In this document: piece after piece, positions 11,787 to 23,765 of the stretch | Layout of the letters: the number at the start of each line of letters is the position of its first letter | How positions within the stretch are numbered: position 1 is the stretch's first letter | From: Congeria kusceri | Lineage: Eukaryota > Mollusca > Bivalvia > Myida > Dreissenidae | NCBI GenBank assembly: GCA_027627225.1 | Contig: CM051027.1 | Span: 42,965,618-43,029,617 of the forward strand | Reading direction: 5' to 3' | Length of the DNA stretch: 64,000 bases | The notes under the pieces: generated by a model | Database searches by the model: none | What the model was told of the DNA's origin: nothing | Seen by the model: only the letters and a program-made list of their open reading frames with translations | Made by a program: the position numbers and the translations under genes

Positions 11787-13196
11787 AGCAGCACACAATG
11801 CTTGTCCATAATTCTTATGCATTCGTCAAAAACAAAAGCAATCGTCAATCGAGTGGTTACGATCGCTCCGCTATATGTACTGACTCAATACACTGTTGTT
11901 AAACTTTCGCACTACGCAGTTAACCAGTCAACAGCACAAACAGATACACTATCATACCTGTGTGAAAGACATTAACATGAATGCACTTGTAGATGTGGAC
12001 TAAATGGAATATTATTATTGTTTATGGGTGTTTTAGTCGGATCTATTTCTTGTCATCTATTCATAGAAAGTAGCATCGATAACTGGAAGCCTCACTGCTG
12101 AGCAAGGGAAGCGCAGTAATTTATCGATTTACTGACTTGTAGCCTGCTAAGTAAAGAAGTAGTTCCCTCAAGACCGATTTCAGAAATACACCTACTAAAT
12201 CTTGTTGGCTTGTGCCAACTGTCTAAAAACAACATGTCTTCATTTTAAATGTGCTTAAAATCATGTAAACCAATACATACTTTGAAATACAGTTATCTCA
12301 GCATGAAAATGCATGTTTAGAACATTTGGTAGCATTAAGTATTTTTGCTAAATATTGTGCTGAAGTGACAATTCTGTTATATTTTCCTTTGGGGGTTGAT
12401 TTTAAAAGCATTTTTAACTGTCAAACAAACTTTAGTTGTCAAGCAACACGGCAAGGAAAAACCGGACAACAAATGATCACAATGTAATTATAATTAGTAG
12501 GGGCATATGAAAGGTACAATAGATTCTCACACCTTTTCCATCTTATGTATATTTCTTGTAGTATGTGCATCAATATATAAACGTGGAAAAAGCCCTGTAA
12601 CCTATAACCTATAATAACGGCAGTTTCCACTGGCCAATAAACCTCCATTTTTCCCCTAAAAAGACCCAATTTTTCCTCAAAATAAGGAAAATTGTCCCCT
12701 CTGACTGGGTTGGTATTTTTTTTTAAAACACGATATATTAGGTTTCAAATAAACCAAAAATCATTGTAAGACATCAATAAAACTGTATGGGTACTGTAAC
12801 TGTGTATAACGTGTATAACGCGCACCCGATTTCAGAAGCAAATTAAATTGCGAACAATAAAATACTAAATTGAGGGTAAAAATCTGGTAACAATTGGCAG
12901 CTGTTTTTGCCAATGTCTGTTTAGGTTATATCAGGTTATATCCGCGATTGTTTAAGTTGTTGTTGGTATTCTGTAATATCACTCGAATTTCATTAAAACG
13001 TAAGTTAAATCCAAATATGCACACATATTTACCTTATGCACGAAACATGATTTTATCCAAATTGAATTAAATCCTGTAAATAATCCAATAGTTTTCCATT
13101 ATAACACTCTGTTATAATACCAAGACATGTATATTTCGTCACCCTGAAATTGAACCTTAAATTTATCAAATAAAACAAAATAACCGTTTGATTTGC
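11787..13196. other. Spacer without recognised gene
   Basis: AT-rich non-repetitive sequence. No open frame above background and no supported element ends. Confidence 0.4.
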
Positions 13197-13290
13197 AGCT
13201 CACCTGAGCACAAAGTGCTTATGGTGAGCTTTTGTGATTGCCCGTTGTCCGTCGTGCGTGCGTGCGTCGTAAACTTTTCATTAAAACAAC
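13197..13290 (+). mobile_element. Solo 5' end of a hairpin-ended element
   Basis: Contains gctcacctgagcacaaag and tgcttatggtgagc, then ttttgtgattgcccgttgtccgtcgtgcgtgcgtgcg. This is the 5' terminal module of the elements nearby, but the core and 3' end are missing. It lies 370 bp upstream of a full-length relative. Confidence 0.7.
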
Positions 13291-13394
13291 AACCACAAAA
13301 ATAGTATGGCCGTCTACACTATTTCAGTCATAATGCTTTATTACTACGAAGAAACTGAACTTCTTATTTATTTTATTTGCAACTTATTTTAATA

Positions 13395-13540
13395 ATGGTA
13401 AAGGAGTGTATTGTTGTTGGATGTACAAACAGAGATACAGTTGAGCAAGCTGGCCTGCAGTTTCATTGTAAACAGACAAAAGTTTTGTTTGCAATCAACA
13501 GAGACAGTGAAAGTGAAGGATCGCGTGTATTTTATAGAAG
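13395..13540 (+). CDS. Candidate first exon, THAP-like N-terminus (weak)
   Basis: ATG at 13395 opens MVKECIVVGCTNRDTVEQAG, followed by LQFHC and later LFAINRDSESEGSRVF. The frame ends at TAG 13542 if unspliced. A donor-like AAG|GTAGGT at 13540/13541 would end the exon in phase 2. The spacing Met-x2-x-Cys-x4-Cys near the start and a later 'W/L-x-AINRD'-like stretch resemble the start of a C2CH THAP zinc finger. The HRFP signature and the conserved tryptophan are not seen. The next exon is not identified. An element inserted 28 bp beyond the putative donor. This could also be a decayed transposase exon or chance. Confidence 0.3.
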
Positions 13541-13567
13541 GTAGGTTTTACTTTTTGTTGCTATTTT

Positions 13568-15435
13568 TAGCTCACCAGAGCACAAAGTGCTCATGGTGAG
13601 CTTTTGTGATCGCCCGTTGTCCGTCGTGCGTGCGTGTGTGCGTGCGTCATCAACTTTTCATTTAAACAACATCTCCTACTAAACCCTTGGCAGATTTTCA
13701 CCAAACTTCACAGGAATGATCCTTGGGTGGACCTCTTTTAAAGTTGTTCAAATCTTTCTGGTCCGCTGCATAATTTATGTAGGTCACCAGAGCTAAAAAT
13801 TGACTTTAAAAGTGAAAACTTTAAAAATCTCCTATGAAACCGCAAGGCTCAAAGCTTTCATATTTGATATGTGACATCCTCTAGTGGTCCTCTACAAAGA
13901 TTGTTCAAATGATGCCCCTGGGGTCAAAACTGGCAATGCCCCAGGGGTCACATGGTTTATATAGACTTGAATAGCAAAATGACTTTAAAAATCTTCTCCT
14001 CTGAAACAGCAAGGCCTAAAGGTTTCATATTTGGTATATAACATTGTATAGTGGTCCTCTACAAAGATTTTTCAAATAATGCCCCTGGGGTCAAAACTGG
14101 CCACGCCCCGGGGGTCACATTGTTTATATAAACTTGTATAGCAAAATGACTTTAAAAATCTTCTCCTCTGAAACTGCAAGGCCTAGAGGTTTCATATTTT
14201 GTATGTAACATTGTATAGTGGTCCTCTACAAAGATTGTTTAAATGATGCCCCTGGGGTCAAAACTGGCCACACCCCAGGGGCCACATGGTTTATATAGAC
14301 TTAAATAGCAGAATGACTTTTAAAAACTTCTTCTCTGAAACCGCAAGGCCCAGAGGTTTCATATTTGGTATGTAACATTGTATAGTGGTCCTCTACAAAG
14401 ATTGTTCAAATGATGCCCCTAGGGTCAAAATTGGCAACATACTGGGGGTCACATGGTTTATATAGACTTAAATAGCAAAATGACTTTAGAAATCTTCTCC
14501 TCTGAAACTTCAAGGCCTAGAGGTTTCATATTTGGTTGGTAACATTGTATAGTGGTCCTCTACAAGGTTGTTAAAATGATGCCCCTGGGTTCAAAATTGG
14601 CCACACCCCGGGTAACACATGGTTTATATAGACTTAAAAAGCAAAACAAATCTTCTCCTCTGATAACGCAAGGCCCAGAATTTTTATATTTGGTATGTAA
14701 CATTGTATAGTGGTCCCCTACAAAGATTGTTCAAATAATGCCCCTGGGGTAAAAACTGGCCACACCCCGGGTGTCTCATGGTTTATATCGACTTAAATAG
14801 CAAAATGACTTTAAAAATCTCCTCTGAAATCTCAAGGCCTAGAGGTTTTATATTTGGTATGTAACATTGTATACCGTTAACACGCAGTCATAAGTGTAGA
14901 CGTCTCATAAGTCAAGAAGTTAAAATTCATTCCAGAAACGTATTTCTAATAATAACCATTCCATAAGTCGAGTTAGAATGATAATAATATAGACTTATAT
15001 GGCAAGTGGGCCTTAAAAATCTTCCTTGTTGAAACTGTAAGGCTCAGAGGTTTTATATTTTGCGTGAAAATTGTGGAGTGGTCCTCTACAAAGATTGTTC
15101 CAATGATGCCCCTGGGGTCACATGGTTTATATACATTTAAATAGCAAAATGTTTTTGAAAATCTCCTCTGAACCTGCAATTCCCAGTGGTTTCATATTTG
15201 GTATATTAGATTGAATAGTGGTCCTCTACAAATATTTTTCAAGTAATGCCCCAGGGGTAGAAAGTGGCCACGCCCTGTGGGTCACATGGTTTATATAGAC
15301 TAAAAAAACTTCTGAACTGCAGGCCCAGATTTTTATACTCAGGTACGGGGTTTAGTGCCATTTTGCCCTCATGTTATTAGCGATTATGATGCCTTAAACT
15401 CAGGTGAGCGACCTAGGGCCATCAAGGCCCTGATG
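13568..15435 (+). mobile_element. Hairpin-ended tandem-core element C
   Basis: Begins after a T-run with tagctcaccagagcac / gtgctcatggtgagc, then the 'cgcccgttgtccgtcgtgcg' leader. The core is about nine ~165-bp units (about 13860-15300), recognisable by 'gtggtcctctacaaagattgttcaaatgatgcccctggggtc' phrases in each unit. The 3' end is ctcaggtgagcgacc, then agggccatcaaggccct and TGATG. It has no coding capacity. A ~115-bp foreign piece interrupts one unit at about 14872. The overall design resembles the 'pearl'-type tandem-repeat elements known from bivalves. Confidence 0.85.
14872..14988. mobile_element. Small insertion inside a core unit of element C
   Basis: The unit text runs 'aacattgtata' then about 115 bases unrelated to the array (containing cagtcataagtg, ctcataagtcaag and ccataagtcgag), after which the array resumes with 'tatagactta'. 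TA lies at both borders. Repeated 'ataagtc' phrases recall pogo-type terminal motifs, but I cannot confirm a family. Part of the original unit is lost. Confidence 0.45.
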
Positions 15436-15662
15436 TTGTTGTTTCATTTAGTAGGGTGAATATAAATCGTCTCCATTCAGATCCTAAAACCGTTCTGCTA
15501 AAGTACTAGAACTATTACTATCATGAGTCATTTCTAACTTTATAATAGATGCTACTTAAATACATCACTTATGTAGCAGCATTACCACAGGTTTATAAAC
15601 AAGAATTGTAGCTTGATGCATTTATTTGTCTTCACTTATTTAAGAATGTCTTTGTTAACTAG

Positions 15663-16653
15663 GAGGAAAAAGTGAATCTGATGATCCTAACAGTCCAGTC
15701 TTTGATCTATCTGTCAACCTTGGATACCATACAGCACTTCCAGGCCTTTTTCTACTGCTCTCACGGGTCCGACTATCGGACCCGTGCCCAAAGCCAAATA
15801 TGCATAATTTTTCCCAATTCTGACCCAAAAATTCCCAATTGTAAAAAATCTATTTTTTTTTCAAAATGAAAGTGAAAATACGATTTTCCAATACGTTACA
15901 GACGATTTTTCACATTGGCATTTGGATATCCTCTAATTTTATCGTTGACATTGTTTACCAGGGGAGAACAAAATGTCAAATAAAATGGGTAACACAAAGA
16001 AAAATGATTTGTTTGTCCTCTATCATGATTAAATTTAACATGAATTATGGGCAAATATTTTGTTATTTACACAAGTGGATGTGTCAGCTAAAGGAAGGAT
16101 TTAAATAAAGGAGTTAAAGATTTCTGTTCAAGTTATCACATATTTTTGCGACCTACTTAGTGTAGGCACTACATGATGTTTATTAACACATCATTAAAAC
16201 TAAATCATGTAGATCCCACAATTTTATTTTTGTGAAGTTGGTCAGATTTGGGTGATGCTTTTTTAGAAATATACACATACTTATAGAAAATAACTTAATA
16301 AGACATGCATATGATTACAAACTCTTTGTTTGCTTGGTATTTATCACAATTTAGAGTTAAATTAAAATTACTAGTGCCGTTAAATTCTTATTTATTGTTT
16401 TAAAACTGTAAATTTCTTCATTATACTTACGATTTAGCGATACAAATTTTTCCCAATTTTGAAAATTTTACGTTGTGAATTTCCCAAAAAGGTCAGAAAA
16501 AGGCCTGACTTCATAGCCTGAATGGATACAGCCGAATCCTGGGCCGCGTTTTCGAGTGGGCACCGAAACAACAGCTTCTTTTTGAAGACTCGCAGTGCGG
16601 GGCAACTTACAGAATGGCAGCTGAAGCTCTACTAGTCCTATTGGTGTCATCAA
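15663..16653 (+). pseudogene. Candidate coding exon split by a MITE
   Basis: From the acceptor-like AG at 15661-15662, the frame starting gga at 15665 is open up to the MITE at 15741. It resumes in the same frame after the second TSD copy (16513 onward) and stays open to a TAA near 16740. The left part includes SESDDPNSPVFDLSVNLGY and the right part includes GRVFEWAPKQQLLFEDSQ and CGATYRMAAEALL. No family is recognised. With MITE plus one TSD copy ignored, there are about 100 codons without a stop. A spliced host gene, a transposase exon or chance are all possible. Bases 16921-17136 may be a following exon. Confidence 0.35.
15741..16507. mobile_element. 767-bp MITE with 13-bp TIRs and 5-bp TSD
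   Basis: CAGGCCTTTTTCT at 15741-15753 is the exact inverse of 16495-16507. ACTTC directly flanks both ends (15736-15740 and 16508-16512). The subterminal parts share 'ttcccaatt' motifs. There is no transposase. The 5-bp duplication with a CAGG terminus suggests a hAT relative making 5-bp duplications, but the superfamily is not proven. Confidence 0.8.
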
Positions 16654-16920
16654 TAAGATTGGTATATTCCGAAATCATGAAGACTTTTTGTATTGGTGTT
16701 TTACCTTTTCTGTGTTGTCTTTCAGCTTATTTATGTTTATAACAAAGCAAACTAAAAACAATTTAAATATAATAAAATACATTTCTTTAGTTATTTTAAC
16801 AATTGTGAATGGAAATATAAAACATATTCCAATAGCATAGTTGAAATGACATTTATTTTCCTTGTCATTTGCATTTGCATGTAATTTCTTTTCATAATTC
16901 ACGCCTCATTCATTTTTCAG

Positions 16921-17136
16921 ACCACGGTGAATGCCATGAAGCCTGCGTCAGATTGCCAACATCAGCTGAACAACGTTGTCCAAGAGCTCAACCGACTTGC
17001 GCCAAAAAATCGTGAGCTTCAGATTAAACCAACTTTAACCAAGATCTGCTTTAGAGACAGGAGGCTCAATGAACAGAAGATACTGGGCTTCTCTCCAGTG
17101 ATGCATTTGTGTGGCTGCTTAACCATGTTCTGCTGA
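16921..17136 (+). CDS. Candidate exon after a good splice acceptor (weak)
   Basis: A pyrimidine-rich tract ending ttcatttttcag precedes an open frame at 16921. It reads TTVNAMKPASDCQHQLNN, VVQELNRLAPKNRELQ and more, ending at TGA 17134-17136. The composition (a short amphipathic QLNNVVQELNRL stretch) is compatible with a real C-terminal exon, but I recognise no family. It could complete the split exon at 15.7-16.6 kb. Confidence 0.25.
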   Translation, partial: TTVNAMKPASDCQHQLNNVVQELNRLAPKNRELQIKPTLTKICFRDRRLNEQKILGFSPVMHLCGCLTMFC

Positions 17137-17580
17137 TGGATTAGATTAAAATTTGGACAAAACCGACAAATACTGCTCAGAAAGACATCAAATTTAGGTT
17201 TTTTATTTTGGAGTCAACAGTAACATAGCTCTACGTGCTCTACAGTCTTCTTTGAATGAACCAAAAGATTGTACTAACATATGGAAAGTGAACTTTAATA
17301 ACTTTTATATATTAATTTATAATAATGAATAATATATAATAATGAAACTAATACGCGTTGTCTGGATTACATATTTAAGTACTATTATACTGACAGATAA
17401 AGGGGCATTTTGTATTGAAAATCTCCATTGTAACATAATTGCTTTATCTAGAACGTAAAATTTTTGTCATAATTAAAAAAATGCTTGATTAAAAGTGAAG
17501 CGGCTGGGACAAAATTTCCTGGAATAACAAAACGTCTTTAGAAAGAAAAGGGTTTAAAGATGACTTAATATCTATGTTTT
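17137..17580. other. Spacer without recognised gene
   Basis: AT-rich, nothing supported. Confidence 0.4.
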
Positions 17581-17799
17581 TCTTATGGTGAGCTTTTAGG
17601 ATCACCTTTTGTCCGTCGTGCGTCGTGTGTCAGCATTTTCATTCAAAGAAAATCTCCTCCTAAACCGCTGGGCAGATTTTCACCAAACTTCACAGGAATG
17701 ATCCTTGGGTGACCCGCTTTCAAAATTGTTCATATCGTTCCGGTCCGCTGCATATGTAGGTCACAAGAGCTAAAAATAGATTTAACAACTGAAAACTGA

Positions 17800-20600
17800 A
17801 AATCTTTTCTGAAACCACAAGGCTTGGAGCTTTCATATTTGATATGTGACATCCTCTAGTTGTCCTCTATAAAGCTTGTTCAAATGATGCCCCTGGGGTC
17901 AAAACTGGCCACGCCCCGGGGGTCACATGTTTTATATACACTTGTATAGCAAAATGACTTTAAAAATCTTCTTCTCTGAAACAGCAAGGCCTAGAGGTTT
18001 CATATTTGGTATGTAACATTGTATAGTGGTCGACTACAAAGATTGTTCAAATGATGCCCCTGGGGTCAAAACTGGCCACAACAGGGGGTCAACTTGAATA
18101 GCAAAATGACTTTAACAATCTTCTCCTCTGAAACCACAAGGCCTAGAGGTTTCATATTTTGTATGTAACATTGTATAGTGGTCCTCTACAAAGATTGTTC
18201 AAATGATGCCCCTGGGGTCAAAACTGGCCACACACTGGGGCTCACATGGTTTGTATAGACTTAAATAGCAAAATGATTTTAAAAATCTTCTCTGAAACCG
18301 CAAGGCCTAGAGGTTTCATATTTAGTATGTAACATTGTATAGTGGTCCTCTACAAAGATTGTTCAAATGATGCCCCTGGGGTCAAAACTGAAAAGTGGCC
18401 ACTCCTCGGGGGTCATATGGTTTATACAGACTTGAATAGCAAAATGACTTTAGAAATCTTCTCCTCTGAAACCGCAAGGCCCAGAGGTTTCATATTTGGT
18501 ATGTAACATTGTATAGTGGTCCTCTACAAAGATTGTTCAAATGATGCCCCTGGGATCAAAACTGGCCACACCCAGGGGTCACAATGTTTATATAGACTTA
18601 AATAGCAAATTGACTATAAAAATCTTCTATTCTGAAACAGCAAGGCCCACAGGTTTCATATTTAGTATGTAACATTGTATAGTGGTCCTCTACAAAGATT
18701 GTTAAAATGATGCCCCTGGGGTCAAAACTGGCCACACCCGGGGGGTCACATGGTTTATATAGACTTGAATAGCAAAATGAATTTAAAAATCTCCTATGAA
18801 ACCGCAAGGCCTAGAGGTTTCATATTTGGTATGTAACATTGTTTAGTAGTCCTCTACAAAGATTGTTCAAATGATGCCCCTGGGGTCAAAACTCAACAGT
18901 GGCCACTCCTCGGGGGTCATATGGTTTATACAGACTTGAATAGCAACATGACTTTAGAAATCTTCTCCTCTGAAACCGCAAGGCCCAGAGGTTTCATATT
19001 TGGTATGTAACATTGTATAGTGGTCCTCTACAAAGATTGTTCAAATAATGCCCCTGGGATCAAAACTGGCCGCACCCAGGGGTCACAATGTTTATATAGA
19101 CTTGAATAGCAAATTGACTATAAAAATCTTCTATTCTGAAACCGCAAGGCCCAGAGGTTTCATATTTAGTATGTAACATTGTATAGGGGTCCTATACAAA
19201 GATTGTTCAAATGATGCCCTGGGGTCAAAACTGGCCACACCCGGGGGGTCACATGGTTTATATAGACTTGAATAGCAAAATGACTTTAAAAATGTTCTCC
19301 TCTGAAACCCCAAGGCCTAGAGGTTTCATATTTGGTATGTAACATTGTTAGTAGTCCTCTACAAAGTTTGTTCAAATGATGCCCCTGGGGTCAAAACTGA
19401 CCACACCCTGGGGCTCACATGATTTATATAGACTTAAATAGCAATATTACCTTAAAAAATCTTCATCTCTGAAACCGCAAGTACTAGAGGTTTCATATTT
19501 AGTATGTAACATTGTATAATGCTCCTCTACAAAGATTGATCAAGTGATGCCCCTGGGTTAAAAGTGGCCACACCCCGGGGGTCACATGGTTTATATAGAC
19601 TTGTATAGCAAAATGACTTTAAAAATCTTCTCTGAAACCGCATGGCCTAGAGGTTTCATATTTGGTATGTAATATTGTATAGTGGTCGTCTACAAAGATT
19701 GTTCAAATGATGCCCCTGGGGTCAAAACTGGCCACATCCCACGGGTCACATGGTTTATATAGACTTTAATAGCAAAATGACTTGTAAAATCGTCTCCTCT
19801 AAAACCGCAAGGCCCAGAGGATTCATATTTGGTATGTGACATTGTATAGTAGTTATCTACAAAGATTGTTCAAATGATGCCCTTGGGGTCAAAACTGGCC
19901 ACACCCTGAGGCTCACATGGTTTGTATAGACTTAAATAGCAAAATGACTTTAGAAATCTTCTTCTCTGAAACCGCAAGGCCTAGAGGTTTCATATTTAGT
20001 ATGTAACAATGTATAGTGGTCCTCTACAAAGATTGTTCAAATGATGCCCCTGGGGTCAAAACTGGCCACACCCGGGGGGTCACATGGTTCATATAGACTT
20101 CAATAGCAAAATGACTTTAAAAATCTTCTCCTCTGAAACCGCAAGGCCAAGAGGTTTCATATTTGGTATGTAACATTCTATAGTGGTCCTCTGCAAAGTT
20201 TGTTCAATGATGCCCCTGGGGTCAAAACTGGCCACTCCCCGGCGGTCACAATGTTTATGTAGAGTTGAATAGCAAAATGACTTTAAATATCTTCTATTCT
20301 GAAACCGCAAGCACCAGAGGTTTCATATTTGGTATGTAATGTTTTATGGTGGTCCTCTACAAAGATTGTTCAAATGGTGCCCATGGGGTCAAAACTGGAC
20401 ACACCCTGGGGCTCACATGGTTTATATAGACGTAAATGGCAAAATAATTTTTAAAATTCTAATCCTCTGAAACCACAAGGCCCAGAGGTTTCATAATTGG
20501 TTGGAAACGTTGTATAGTGGTCCCCTAGAAAGATTATTGAAGATGCCCCTGTGGTCAAAACTGGCCACGTAAGGGGTTTTGATGGTTTGTATAAACTTCA
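17800..20600 (+). repeat. ~165-bp tandem array in element D
   Basis: About 17 units. Each carries 'ccgcaaggcccagaggtttc', 'tatttggtatgtaacattg', 'tagtggtcctctacaaag' and 'atgcccctggggtcaaaac'. The same unit makes the cores at 13.9-15.3, 48.1-48.8 and 54.7-56.2 kb. Confidence 0.9.
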
Positions 20601-20639
20601 ATAGCGTAGCCCTTTCCATTTCCGCTCTCTAACACAAGA

Positions 20640-21480
20640 ACGGATTGAGATATTTTAATGAAACTTTATACATTGATACCTTATAGCGAGACCTTGCTAG
20701 GGATTGCTAATGGGGTGGGTGGGGTCAAGATCAAGGTCAGTGTTACTAAAAATAGAAAAATGGTTTCAGCTCAATAACTTGATAATGCATTGAGATATTT
20801 TAATGGAACTTTATACATAGATACCTTTTATCGAGACCTTGATTGGGTTTGCATATGGGTTGGGTGGGGTCAAGGTCACTTGCTAAAAAAAGAAAAACGG
20901 TTTCCGCTTAATAACTTGAGAACGCATTGAGATATTTTAATGAAACTTAATACATAGATACCTTATATTGATACCTCGCTTGGGATTGATTGCATATGGG
21001 GTGGGTGGGGTCAGGGTCACTGTTACTAAAAATAGCAAAACAGTTTCTGCTTAATAACTTGAAAACGCATTGAGATATTTAAATGAAATTGTTTACATAG
21101 ATACCTTATATCGAGACCTCGCTTGCATATGGGATTGGTGGGGTCAAGGTCACTGTGACTCAAAATAGAAAAACAGTTTCCGATCAATATCTTGAGAACG
21201 CATTGCGATATTTTAATAAAACTTATACAATACACATACCTTATATCGAGACCTCACTTGGGTTTGCTTTTGGGGTGGGTGGGGTGAAGGTCAAGGTCAC
21301 TGTTATTAAAAATGGAAAAACAGTATATGCTCAATAACTTGGGTGATTGGGGTCAAGGTCACTGGTACTAAAAATAGAAAACAGTTTCCGCTCAATAACT
21401 TGAGAACATTTCGAGATATTTTAATGAAACTTCCAGCATAGATATTTTATATCAAGACCTCGCTTGGGATTGCAAATCGG
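20640..21480 (+). repeat. ~145-bp tandem array in element D
   Basis: About six units carrying 'gagacctcgcttgggattgc', 'tggggtgggtggggtcaagg', 'cactgttactaaaaatag' and 'gatattttaatgaaact'. The same unit recurs at about 48830-49670 in element H, again placed after the 165-bp array. Confidence 0.9.
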
Positions 21481-22179
21481 GTGGGTGGGGTCAAGGTCAA
21501 GTGTGCTGACTTTGATGCATTTTGTTAGAAAAATTTGGTTTTCGTGGAATTTCCACGTTTCTTGTAATTGGTATGTAACATTGTATAGTGGTCCAAAGTG
21601 GTACAAAGTTTGTTCAAATGATGCCCCTGGGGTCAAAACTGTAAAAAATGGCCACGCCCTGTGGTCACATATTTTATGTAGATTTATGTAGCAAAATGAC
21701 TTTAAAAATCTTCTATGAAACCGCAAGGCCCAGTGGTCTCATATTTGTTATATTGTATTGTATAGTGGTCCTCTACAAATATGGTTCATATTATACCCCT
21801 GGGGTAGAAAGTGGCCACGCCCTGTGGGTCACATGGTTTATATAGACTGTACAAATCTTCTCCTAAAACTGCAAGGCCCAGATCTTTATACTCAGGTAAG
21901 TGCTTTAGTGCCATTTAGCACTCTTGTTATAAGCCATTATGATGTCTTTAACTCAGGTGAGTGACTTAGGGCCATCGTGGCCTTCTTGTTTATGATATTG
22001 ATCATGATTTATCATAATAAAACCTTTATTAACACCAAACCAAATGCACAAACACTCGCAATGAGTAACACATTAATGGTAATATTGTACCATAAAATAA
22101 TATAAAGAAGAGTCCAGAAGATGGCAGATGCAGTCAGATATGACGTTTACAAATCGGGACTATACGGACAGGACGATAT

Positions 22180-23056
22180 TCGGGCTGCAAGAATACGGCA
22201 AAACCCGTATTCCAATATATTGCCAGACCGCAAACCCGTATTGCAATATATTGCAATATATTGTTAATTTGTAACAGAATAATTAAAAACAAAGCTTTTT
22301 CTTCACATAATTGAGTTTGTAACTTCTTAATAAAGTGTATACAATCGACTTTAGGGACATGAACAGTGCATGTATGACACAATGTTATAATAAAAGTGCA
22401 ACTAAACAAGTCTTTGGTGTTTAATACAAACTGGAAAAACAAATACACAATATGGCTCATATTTTACTGCTTATTTTTCTTAAGAAATATAAGCATGTCT
22501 ACTTTTTCAATTAAATTCGAATTCGGCATCCTTGTCTTCTGCCATTTTGTGAACTTAATAAAAACAATAAGAAAGACAATAAACTGCCGACAAGAAAAAC
22601 AACTACCCAAAAGAGACTTGGAGCACGTTTAAAAGCCGGTCAATTAAGAAACAACAGAGAACGATTTTTTTGCAGGCCTTGTTTATAATTTCACCCGTGA
22701 ATTATTAATTATTTATCATATTTTTCATCTCATACATTTAAATGTATTTTTTGTGTGTAAAACATTATTATGTACCAACACACATACTTAAGGCTCCCAT
22801 CTAATGCCACGACTCTATATAACAGACTTTTAAAATGCTATTTTTACGTAACAATTTTTTTTTACTGAACACCGATTAGTGTGATTACTTGGATTTTGTT
22901 ATTTAGGATGGTTTTTTTGGACACAAACTGGATAAATTTTGATGACAATAACCGTACCGCGATATATCGGTATGGCAAAAGTCGTATTGCGGTACAATAT
23001 GTCAGACACATACCGCGATATATATATCGATATACCGGTATATTGTTGCAGCCCTA
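22180..23056. mobile_element. hAT-type MITE, 877 bp, perfect 8-bp TSD
   Basis: Left end TCGGGCTGCAA; right end TTGCAGCCCTA (11-bp TIRs, one mismatch). GACGATAT is repeated exactly at 22172-22179 and 23057-23064, the 8-bp duplication expected of hAT. Both subterminal regions are rich in 'cgatatat/ccggtata' and 'cgtattgc' motifs. The two ~100-codon open frames inside match nothing I know. Confidence 0.88.
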
Positions 23057-23155
23057 GACGATATAGACCCGAATTTAGGACCATACAGACTGTATTATTG
23101 GACCATACAGACCACATGTTATATGGAACTTTATTAGTATTTTTAGCTAGACTAT

Positions 23156-23765
23156 TCAAAGAATAGGTTAGCTTTCCTACTACCCCCGGGCGTCGGTGTC
23201 CGCGTCTGCGTCTGAATTTGGTTAAAAGTTTTTATTCAAAAGTATTGTAACTTCAAAACTACATAAGTTATTCACTTGAAAATTGGAATATACCTTTATC
23301 ATCAACTCCAGTGTCAAGGGCAACATTCCCATAACTCTGTTTTGTATTTTGACAGAGTTATGCCCCTTTTTCACATAGATTTTCTGGTTAAGTTTATATT
23401 CAAAAGTTTTGTTCATCATTTCCAGTGTCAGGGGCAACATTCCCCATAACTCTGTTTTGTATTTTGACAGATTTATGCCCCTTTTTCACTTGGATTTTTT
23501 GGTTAAAGTTTATCAAAAGTTTTGTAACTTCAAAACTACATAAGTTATTCACTTGAAACTTGGAACTAACCTTTGTCAATAACTCCAGTATCAGGGGCAA
23601 CATTCCCCATAACTCTGTTTTGTATTTTGACAGAGTTAGCCCACTTTTTAAAAAGACTTTGTGGTTAAAGTTTTTGTTCCAAAAATTTATAAACTATAAA
23701 AGGTTCTCTTAAAAGTTTTTTATGTTAACAAATTTATGCCTGTTTCCACTATCCAAAATACCGTA
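23156..23765 (+). mobile_element. Tandem-core element K, copy 1 (3' truncated)
   Basis: Starts gaataggttagctttcctac, then a 'gggcgtcggtgtccgcgtctgcgtctg' leader and about three ~150-bp units ('ttgtaacttcaaaactacat', 'aactccagtgtcaggggcaa', 'tgttttgtattttgacagag'). It breaks off at 'ccactatccaaaatac', before the hairpin end seen in other copies. Confidence 0.8.

Larger units (their letters stand above)
17581..21987 (+). mobile_element. Hairpin-ended tandem-core element D, 4.4 kb, two core arrays
   Basis: The 5' end is truncated (starts at tatggtgagctttt; the outer hairpin arm is missing). The 3' end is complete: ctcaggtgagtgacttagggccatcgtggcc, then TTCTTG. It is the longest member here. It carries two unrelated arrays in series: about 17 units of ~165 bp (17800-20600), then about six units of ~145 bp (20640-21480). 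A short return to the first type follows (21570-21890). Short open frames across it are by-products of periodicity, not genes. Confidence 0.85.

Noticed and set aside
17800..21480. Regular arrays resembling a CRISPR locus
   Set aside because: Units of 145-165 bp repeat over their whole length without unique spacers, the host is eukaryotic and there are no cas genes.
21421..21726. 101-codon open frame, and similar 60-98-codon frames at 18.6-20.3, 47.6-50.3 and 55.6 kb
   Set aside because: They follow the period of tandem units and repeat the same peptide (for example SFCYSSLYKPCDP). They are periodicity artefacts, not genes.
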